From: Lachnospiraceae bacterium UBA2734
Lineage (GTDB): Bacteria > Bacillota > Clostridia > Lachnospirales > Lachnospiraceae
Assembly (NCBI GenBank): GCA_002353635.1
Contig: DEKA01000023.1
Coordinates: 13,466-18,775, forward strand
Direction of reading: 5' to 3'
Length of the DNA: 5,310 nucleotides
A program made the position numbers and the translations under genes. This document shows, one piece after another, positions 1 to 3,689 of this stretch (the first letter of the stretch is position 1; every line of letters starts with the position of its first letter). The notes beneath the pieces were generated by a model. That model did no database searches. It was given only the letters and a program-made list of their open reading frames with translations, and was not told the origin of the DNA.

Positions 1-34
1 GATTTCGCCTCAGCGAGGAATAATCATGGAAAAA
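1..34 (+). repeat. Left copy of terminal inverted repeat carrying RBS and start codon
   Basis: Positions 1-34 match the reverse complement of 5273-5306 at 32 of 34 bases; the first 23 are identical and the mismatches are at 24 and 29. The repeat contains a Shine-Dalgarno-like GAGGAA (15-20) and an ATG (26-28) five bases later. In the right-hand copy this is the translation start of the thioredoxin-like gene; here the frame closes after 10 codons. A partial copy (17 bases, CGCGGATTTCGCCTCAG read on the minus strand) lies at 796-812. The match is seen directly. That the element is dispersed in the genome is inferred from three copies in 5.3 kb and from both window ends falling inside it. Confidence 0.85.
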
Positions 35-119
35 CATCATGGACATGACAAAATATGATGCCTTCCTGTCCGCCACAGGTGCGCGGCGCCGTCTGCAAGT
101 TGTCCGAGACGGTCAATAG
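26..119 (+). other. Short or broken reading frames after the left repeat; possible gene remnant
   Basis: The ATG at 26, which has the repeat's GAGGAA ribosome binding site, opens a 10-codon frame (MEKHHGHDKI) that stops at 56-58. A second ATG at 39, in another frame, opens 26 codons ending at the TAG at 117-119 (starting MDMTKYDAFLS). Neither resembles a family I recognise. A good initiation signal followed by an almost immediate stop could mean a decayed gene, a leader peptide, or simply a repeat copy inserted next to non-coding DNA. Nothing else in 1-139 is convincing. A 5-bp hairpin, CCTGT at 65-69 with ACAGG at 75-79, has no T-tract in either direction. Confidence 0.2.
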
Positions 120-139
120 ATGTGATTCTTTTGCTGGGA

Positions 140-460
140 TTATCGCAGGATATTCCTGATATCCCGACCACTGTACAAAATGCGGATGATTGTAACTTTG
201 TTGGCTTCTTCTTCGACGATGTAAAAGACGACAAAGTTATCCACTGGAACCTTATGCGTATTCCTGCTTTTCCAGGGTTCCCAGTCCACAAGGGAGTAGC
301 GCTCCGGCATGAAATCCAATGAACGAATTACCTCGCGGATTCGATTTACCTGTCTCTGTGCGTTTTTCGGGGATAACAGATCATAGCTGATATAGGCAAA
401 AATCCCAATAAGGTCTTCTAATGCCTCTGAAGAGTATTCAATCCGAAATGCATTGCTCAT
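140..460 (-). CDS. RelE/ParE-family toxin of a type II toxin-antitoxin pair
   Basis: This 106-residue basic protein is the usual size for the RelE/ParE fold. Features seen are an N-terminal strand and helical region (FRIEYSSEALEDLIGIFAYI, residues 5-24), a central MPERY motif (51-55), a strand with FVVFYIVEEE (76-85), and the C-terminal VTIIRILYSGRD (89-100) that ends most ParE/RelE proteins. RelE members cut mRNA in the ribosome and ParE members poison gyrase; the sequence alone does not decide which, so no symbol is given. The start ATG (458-460) overlaps the antitoxin stop as ATGA, so translation is probably coupled, with antitoxin made first. No T-tract terminator is visible downstream in 1-139. 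The family call is confident; the target is unknown. Confidence 0.9.
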   Translation of the reverse strand: MSNAFRIEYSSEALEDLIGIFAYISYDLLSPKNAQRQVNRIREVIRSLDFMPERYSLVDWEPWKSRNTHKVPVDNFVVFYIVEEEANKVTIIRILYSGRDIRNILR

Positions 461-762
461 ACATTGAACTCATCCTTCATGATTTTGTCTACGTCATCTG
501 CGCAGTATGTCCTTCCAGCCATGGCGGATTCATATCCCTTGGATAGTTCCGCATCCAGTTCTTTTCTGTTCATGCCGCCAATGGCAGTTGGTTGTCTGTA
601 GGAAAGATGGAGATCAAGAGGGAAACTTTTCGTCAGGACAATCTGGCTGTAGAGCATCTGAATTGCGCTGGAAGGCGTAATCCCCAGTTGATGCAGGATG
701 CACTCGGCATTCTCCTTGAGGTCTGAATCAATTCTCGCGTAAACTGCTGATGTATTGGCCAT
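457..762 (-). CDS. RelB/DinJ-family antitoxin
   Basis: A 101-residue antitoxin expected to bind its own promoter through an N-terminal ribbon-helix-helix and to neutralise the downstream toxin with its C-terminal part. Residues 4-12 (TSAVYARID) form the DNA-contacting strand. Residues 12-46 give the two helices, with the typical LGITPSSAIQMLYSQIV pattern of RelB/DinJ proteins. The segment LDAELSKGYESAMAGR (69-84) is the conserved toxin-binding linker. The frame is open further upstream to 861, but the ATG at 760-762 is chosen because a perfect AGGAGG (768-773) lies five bases before it and the family homology starts there. The gene overlaps the toxin by 4 bases. Autoregulation is the norm for this family, and inverted repeats overlap the candidate promoter upstream. 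Confidence 0.92.
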   Translation of the reverse strand: MANTSAVYARIDSDLKENAECILHQLGITPSSAIQMLYSQIVLTKSFPLDLHLSYRQPTAIGGMNRKELDAELSKGYESAMAGRTYCADDVDKIMKDEFNV

Positions 763-767
763 AGATT

Positions 768-794
768 CCTCCTGTGCCGCATTCTTTCCGGCAC
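768..794 (-). promoter_or_regulatory. relB-type leader hairpin abutting its ribosome binding site
   Basis: On the minus strand the leader folds as GTGCCG (794-789), a nine-base loop, then CGGCAC (779-774). The perfect AGGAGG ribosome binding site at 773-768 follows immediately, five bases from the start codon. A stem touching the ribosome binding site could tune translation of the antitoxin. The structure is short (6 bp, GC-rich) and its role is inferred. Confidence 0.4.
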
Positions 795-795
795 T

Positions 796-826
796 CTGAG
801 GCGAAATCCGCGTATGCGGTTTCACC
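796..826 (-). repeat. Partial repeat copy inside a REP-like imperfect hairpin
   Basis: Positions 796-812 are identical over 17 bases to 5294-5310, and 796-807 match the reverse complement of 1-12. Here the copy continues into an imperfect palindrome. GAAA (803-806) pairs with TTTC (820-823), T807 is bulged, and CCGC (808-811) pairs with GCGG (816-819) around a GTAT loop. After a C-A mismatch, GG (800-801) pairs with CC (825-826). The element lies in the leader of the antitoxin gene, about 35 bases upstream of its start codon. Such GC-rich bulged palindromes resemble repetitive extragenic palindromes; a role as shared leader element is equally possible. Confidence 0.6.
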
Positions 827-832
827 GATAGA

Positions 833-868
833 ATCATGCAATCGATGATGCATCGCGGCAACGATTGC
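833..868 (-). promoter_or_regulatory. Candidate promoter and operator of the toxin-antitoxin operon
   Basis: On the minus strand TTGCCG (861-856) and CATGAT (838-833) are separated by 17 bases and each match four of six consensus positions. They lie correctly upstream of the antitoxin gene. The inverted repeat GCAATCG (838-844) and CGATTGC (862-868) brackets this promoter, and an 8-bp perfect palindrome GATGCATC (847-854) lies at its centre. This is the arrangement expected for ribbon-helix-helix autoregulation. The promoter is weak by consensus and is inferred; the repeats are seen directly. Confidence 0.4.
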
Positions 869-869
869 T

Positions 870-903
870 GTTTGAAAATGACGCATCGGCGTCATTTTCA
901 AAC
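870..903. repeat. Perfect 15-bp inverted repeat with 4-base loop
   Basis: GTTTGAAAATGACGC (870-884) and GCGTCATTTTCAAAC (889-903) are perfect reverse complements around the loop ATCG (885-888). Neither strand has a T-tract after it, so it is not a normal intrinsic terminator. It lies between the divergent toxin-antitoxin and glycosyltransferase operons. It could be an operator, a small palindromic mobile element, or an RNA stem-loop. Confidence 0.9.
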
Positions 904-925
904 TTCATGTGTCTCAAGTATATCG

Positions 926-943
926 GCAATCGCTTGCGATTGC
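926..943. repeat. Inverted repeat GCAATCGC-TT-GCGATTGC
   Basis: An 8-bp perfect inverted repeat (926-933 and 936-943) with a two-base centre. Its half-site GCAATCG recurs as the pair at 838-844 and 862-868 on the other side of the 870-903 stem-loop, giving four half-sites in about 106 bases. This looks like a pair of binding sites for one dimeric regulator, perhaps the RelB-type antitoxin. That assignment is an inference. Confidence 0.55.
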
Positions 944-1062
944 AAGCAAACTGCATTAATACAAACGCGTTTTCATTGGGTCCGAAAGAAGACAACTACA
1001 TTGTCTGCAGCATCTGGAATGGTACTTTGCCGGCGCTTCTGCTGAGCTTTGGGTAAGGAAAT

Positions 1063-1070
1063 GTTATACT
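1063..1070 (+). promoter_or_regulatory. Candidate extended -10 promoter for the glycosyltransferase operon
   Basis: TATACT (1065-1070) matches five of six positions of the -10 consensus, and the TG at 1062-1063 one base upstream makes it an extended -10 element. No good -35 is seen at 16-18 bases, which an extended -10 can tolerate. Initiation near 1077 would give a leader of about 170 bases to the start at 1248. The rest of 944-1060 shows nothing I can name. Confidence 0.4.
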
Positions 1071-1078
1071 CAAAAGAC

Positions 1079-1201
1079 ATGGTGAAGAGGTCTGATTATC
1101 ATCACAATGGGTGTAAGAACAATCAATATCGGCCTGCGCATCATGATGCACAGATTTTAATACTGAAGGCGGGAAAACCAATTAACACCTTTGGTTATTG
1201 A
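1079..1201 (+). CDS. Candidate 40-residue small protein in the operon leader (unrecognised)
   Basis: An ATG at 1079-1081 opens 40 codons ending at TGA 1199-1201. The product starts MVKRSDYHHNGCKNN and ends LILKAGKPINTFGY; it is basic and histidine-rich, with no family I recognise. It lies within about 10 bases of the candidate extended -10 element at 1065-1070, so a transcript from there would be nearly leaderless. There is no convincing ribosome binding site at the normal distance, as AAGGAA is about 18 bases away. It could be a real small protein, a leader peptide for the downstream operon, or a chance frame, and the last is quite possible. Confidence 0.2.
   Translation: MVKRSDYHHNGCKNNQYRPAHHDAQILILKAGKPINTFGY
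1135..1152. promoter_or_regulatory. 18-bp near-palindrome, candidate operator
   Basis: TGCGCATCATGATGCACA is self-complementary over 18 bases except for one base pair (C1137 with A1150), and its central 12 bases GCATCATGATGC (1138-1149) are perfect. It lies between the candidate promoter at 1063-1070 and the glycosyltransferase-MarR start. The size and symmetry suit a dimeric MarR or TetR regulator, and both kinds are encoded just downstream. The half-site GCATCAT also occurs at 845-851 on the minus strand. Autoregulation is an inference. Confidence 0.35.
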
Positions 1202-1247
1202 AGCATTGACCGCCATGAACACAACAACTTTTGAGGGGATTTTCAAT

Positions 1248-2744
1248 ATGTCTGCAGTTTCCATCATCGTACCGATCTACAACGCCGGCGCACAGTTGAG
1301 GCGCTGTGTGGACAGCATTCTGACGCAGGAATTCCAGGACTTTGAGCTCCTGCTCATGGATGACGGCAGCACGGACGATTCAGCACAGATCATCGACGAG
1401 TATGCGCAGAAGGATGCGCGGGTGCACGCCGTGCACAAGGCGAATTCCGGCGTCTCGGACACCAGAAACCAGGCAATGCGGCTGGCGAAGGGCACCTATA
1501 TTCAGTTCGTCGACGCGGACGACTGGCTCTCCCGCGATGCAACGAAGCTTATGGTGCGCGCGATCGAGGAGAGCGGCGCGGACATGGTCATCACCGACTT
1601 CTACCGTGTGATCGGCACGCGCCTCTCCCGCAAGGGCGACATCGACGAGGAAGGCGCGATCACCCGCCGCGAGTACGCCGATGACATGCTCGAGGACCCC
1701 GCGGACTTCTATTACGGCGTCGTCTGGAATAAGCTCTATAAGAGGTCGATTCTGGAGGAGCACCACCTCGAGATGGATGTGACACTGAACTGGTGCGAGG
1801 ACTTTATTTTCAATATGGAGTATGTGCTGCACTGCCGGACGATTCAGGTGCTGAAGGCGCCTGTGTACTACTATGTCCGCACGCACGGTTCGCTTGTCGC
1901 CCAGAACTCAGGCCTTGCGGCCACCGTCCGCATGAAAATAAACGTCATCCAGTACTACAGCGCCTTTTACCGCAGCATTTATGGCGCCGAGGAGTACGCG
2001 ACAAGGCGGCCGGAAATCTATGGCTTTCTGATCGATTTTGCGCGGGATGGGAATGTCGCGCCGCTTGCGCCCGGCACGAAGAAGCTCGGAGAAGAGAACG
2101 TGCAGGCCGTGACGGATCCCGCCCTCGGCACCAACATTCTGACAGCGCAGTACTACGAGCGAAAACTCTTGGAATATTGCTTGAAACCCATCGCCCTGCA
2201 GAACGACATTCGCATTACAGATGCCGCTGTCCTCTTATACCTTGTGAAAATCTGCCGTCCTGTGAGCGCTGAGCTGATGGCGGACCTCACAGGCCTGTCG
2301 AAGAGCAGTGTCTCGTCCTCTCTCCAGCGGCTGCGCGGGAAGAAATTGGTGGAGACGGTGAAGCGGTTGAAGCCTTCGAAGAAGGAGAAGAGGGAAAAGG
2401 CGGATGCGGTAGCGCGGTTCGACAGGAAGAGCGATACCCTGACACTATCCGTCAAGGCGGATGATACCTCCGAGGGCAAGGATAAAGATAATCGTTACAG
2501 GAAGAAAAAGGCCGAGAAAAAGCTTCGCAAGGTCACCCTCTATGCGCCGACGGCGCCTGAGGGTGTCATCCGGCAGATGAACCAGGTACTGCAGGATTTT
2601 GACCGGATCCGGCTGGATGGGTTCAGCGCGGCGGAGAGAGAAGAGTACCTCACGCTCAGAGTCCGCTCGGCGGAGAGAATCCGGGAGTTCTTTGCGGGGA
2701 TGGAAAAAAGTGAACTTCCTGCGATGGAGGAGCAGAATCAATGA
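1248..2744 (+). CDS. Family-2 glycosyltransferase fused to a MarR-type winged-helix domain
   Basis: A 498-residue protein with two domains in one frame. Residues 1 to about 265 are a GT-A fold family-2 glycosyltransferase, which moves a sugar from a nucleotide donor, usually onto a surface polysaccharide. Seen are SIIVPIYN (5-12), MDDGSTDDS (37-45), NSGVSDTRN (66-74), the metal-binding FVDADDW (87-93) and WNKLYKRSIL (160-169), and E184-D185 as likely catalytic acids. Residues about 295-488 match a whole MarR unit: a first helix, an HTH at SAELMADLTGLSKSSVSSSL (340-359), then a C-terminal FSAAEREEYLTLRVRSAERI dimer helix. The wing holds an extra charged stretch (375-428). There is no signal peptide or membrane segment. 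The ATG at 1248 is preferred over upstream TTG and ATG codons because GAGGGG (1233-1238) precedes it and the GT motif starts there. The gene overlaps the TetR gene by 4 bases. Acceptor and DNA target are unknown; the fusion suggests an enzyme-regulator. Confidence 0.88.
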   Translation: MSAVSIIVPIYNAGAQLRRCVDSILTQEFQDFELLLMDDGSTDDSAQIIDEYAQKDARVHAVHKANSGVSDTRNQAMRLAKGTYIQFVDADDWLSRDATKLMVRAIEESGADMVITDFYRVIGTRLSRKGDIDEEGAITRREYADDMLEDPADFYYGVVWNKLYKRSILEEHHLEMDVTLNWCEDFIFNMEYVLHCRTIQVLKAPVYYYVRTHGSLVAQNSGLAATVRMKINVIQYYSAFYRSIYGAEEYATRRPEIYGFLIDFARDGNVAPLAPGTKKLGEENVQAVTDPALGTNILTAQYYERKLLEYCLKPIALQNDIRITDAAVLLYLVKICRPVSAELMADLTGLSKSSVSSSLQRLRGKKLVETVKRLKPSKKEKREKADAVARFDRKSDTLTLSVKADDTSEGKDKDNRYRKKKAEKKLRKVTLYAPTAPEGVIRQMNQVLQDFDRIRLDGFSAAEREEYLTLRVRSAERIREFFAGMEKSELPAMEEQNQ

Positions 2745-3442
2745 AGAGGTTGCGGGAAGAGGGAACGGGAACATCAGTCGATATGTCTGCGAATGAGGTA
2801 ATGAAGCTCAGGCTTGCGGTCGCGATGAAGGAGTGCATTGAGACAACTCCATTTGATGCTATCACGGTCAAGCAGATCTGTGAGAAAAGCGGGACGTCCA
2901 GGCAGACATTTTACAGGCATTTCCTGGATAAATATGATCTGACCAACTGGTATTTTGACAGACTCCTCATGGAGAGCTTCGATCGGATGGGAGAGGGGCG
3001 GACAGTCTATGACGGCCTTGTCCGCAAATTTACGTTTATAGCAGAGGAGCGGGCTTTTTTCACGGCGGCATTTCATAATGACGATCAGAACAATCTGCGC
3101 GATCATGATTTTCACATGATCTATCACTTCTATTTGAAGAGAATTGCGCTTTGGCAGCATTATGAAAACAGCAGTGTTCAGCGGCCATTCGCGGCAGTGG
3201 ACACATGGACAGGCCGCGTCGCTGCGGAGAGGGGCCTGCGCTCCGTGTCAGATGATGAGGATGCAGTGGATGAGGAGACAAGGGAGCTTCTTGAAATGTA
3301 CTGTAATGCATCCATCTATATGACAGTGCAATGGGTTCTCGGCGGTATGAAGAAAAGTCCCGAAGAACTGGCCAGGCTGATGGTTGCGGCGATGCCGGAG
3401 AGAATCAACCGCATCTTTAAGGCAGTCGGGCTTTTGGAATGA
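2741..3442 (+). CDS. TetR/AcrR-family transcriptional regulator, DhaS-like
   Basis: A 233-residue regulator. The N-terminal HTH is clear: FDAITVKQICEKSGTSRQTF (38-57) followed by YRHFLDKYDLTNWYF (58-72), the pattern of the DhaS-like branch of TetR proteins. DhaS itself controls dihydroxyacetone kinase genes. The C-terminal ligand and dimer domain spans about 85-230 and contains an acidic stretch around 170-183 (SDDEDAVDEETREL). The start codon overlaps the stop of the glycosyltransferase-MarR gene as ATGA. GGAGGAG (2726-2732) gives a strong ribosome binding site eight bases upstream, so an alternative ATG at 2783 is less likely. Translation is probably coupled to the upstream gene. fucO lies about 250 bases downstream on the same strand, making it a possible target by position; this is an inference. 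The ligand is unknown. Confidence 0.88.
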   Translation: MKRLREEGTGTSVDMSANEVMKLRLAVAMKECIETTPFDAITVKQICEKSGTSRQTFYRHFLDKYDLTNWYFDRLLMESFDRMGEGRTVYDGLVRKFTFIAEERAFFTAAFHNDDQNNLRDHDFHMIYHFYLKRIALWQHYENSSVQRPFAAVDTWTGRVAAERGLRSVSDDEDAVDEETRELLEMYCNASIYMTVQWVLGGMKKSPEELARLMVAAMPERINRIFKAVGLLE

Positions 3443-3454
3443 GAGGATTTTCAA

Positions 3455-3535
3455 GTGACCGGGAAGGAGATCGGATTGATTATCAAGTATGTGCGGATGA
3501 TCTTGAACGGTATCGTGTTTCCTTGCAAAAAGTAG
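3455..3535 (+). CDS. Candidate 26-residue small protein or leader peptide after the TetR gene
   Basis: GTG at 3455-3457 begins 26 codons (MTGKEIGLIIKYVRM, ending LNGIVFPCKK) closed by TAG 3533-3535. GAGAGGA (3441-3447), overlapping the TetR stop codon, lies seven bases before the GTG. A TTG at 3476 with its own AAGGAGA (3464-3470) is an alternative start in the same frame, giving 19 residues. The product is hydrophobic and basic, with alternating aliphatic and charged residues, and could be a small amphipathic or membrane-associated peptide. No family is recognised. Its second half overlaps the left arm of the 3489-3547 inverted repeat, so translating it would affect folding of the RNA. Two usable ribosome binding sites are suggestive, but the ORF is short enough to be chance. 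Confidence 0.3.
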   Translation: MTGKEIGLIIKYVRMILNGIVFPCKK

Positions 3536-3550
3536 GAATCCGCACATTTT
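3489..3550 (+). other. Long-range 10-bp inverted repeat with short T-run; candidate RNA structure
   Basis: ATGTGCGGAT (3489-3498) and ATCCGCACAT (3538-3547) are perfect reverse complements separated by 39 bases, and the right arm runs into TTTT (3547-3550). Within the loop TTCCT (3519-3523) can pair with AGGAA (3534-3538), competing for A3538 of the outer stem. The region could be a weak terminator for the TetR operon or a structured leader of fucO. None of the riboswitch or T-box signatures I know is visible. Confidence 0.5.
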
Positions 3551-3593
3551 CAACAAGTGTAACATTAGAATTTTGTTGTATTTTCAGTTCAAG

Positions 3594-3628
3594 AAAGTGA
3601 CATGCATATCGACGTGTCACTTTTTTTT
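3594..3628 (+). terminator. Strong intrinsic terminator between the TetR gene and fucO
   Basis: AAAGTGACATG (3594-3604) pairs with CGTGTCACTTT (3613-3623) over 11 bp including one G-U, around an eight-base loop. It is followed by eight consecutive T (3621-3628). It ends plus-strand transcription about 150 bases after the TetR gene and 61 bases before fucO. The simple reading is the end of the glycosyltransferase-TetR operon. If fucO has no promoter of its own downstream, it would instead act as a conditional attenuator. Confidence 0.88.
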
Positions 3629-3639
3629 ACGGCCATAGA

Positions 3640-3664
3640 TTGTTAAACTTTAGACATATAACAA
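3640..3664 (+). promoter_or_regulatory. Candidate fucO -10 element and flanking inverted repeat
   Basis: TATAAC (3657-3662) matches five of six positions of the -10 consensus and is the only promoter-like hexamer between the terminator and fucO, but no acceptable -35 is found at 16-18 bases. The repeat TTGTTA (3640-3645) and TAACAA (3659-3664) overlaps it. The half-sites resemble the redox regulator Rex consensus (TTGTTAA-type), but the 13-base spacing is wider than a standard Rex site. An activator-dependent promoter is plausible; both calls are tentative. Confidence 0.25.
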
Positions 3665-3689
3665 AACAGATCTTAAGGAGGACAACAAC

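Noticed and set aside
763..861. Longer antitoxin ORF starting at 861
   Set aside because: The extra 33 N-terminal residues do not look like the family, cover the hairpin and repeat region, and lack a ribosome binding site; the ATG at 762 has a perfect AGGAGG.
870..903. Perfect stem-loop as an intrinsic terminator
   Set aside because: No T-tract follows on either strand and the stem base is AT-rich rather than GC-rich.
836..1056. Two plus-strand ORFs of 63-69 codons in the divergent intergenic region
   Set aside because: They run through the perfect stem-loop and inverted repeats, lack ribosome binding sites and resemble nothing known.
1191..1247. Upstream TTG (1191) or ATG (1215) starts for the glycosyltransferase
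   Set aside because: No ribosome binding site precedes either, and the GT2 motif begins right after the ATG at 1248, which has GAGGGG nine bases before it.
1380..1886. 168-codon minus-strand ORF inside the glycosyltransferase gene
   Set aside because: It is an antisense shadow in GC-rich coding DNA with no family resemblance.
3443..3689. T-box or cobalamin riboswitch upstream of fucO
   Set aside because: Neither the T-box AGGGTGGNACCGCG sequence nor a recognisable B12-box is present; only generic stems are visible.
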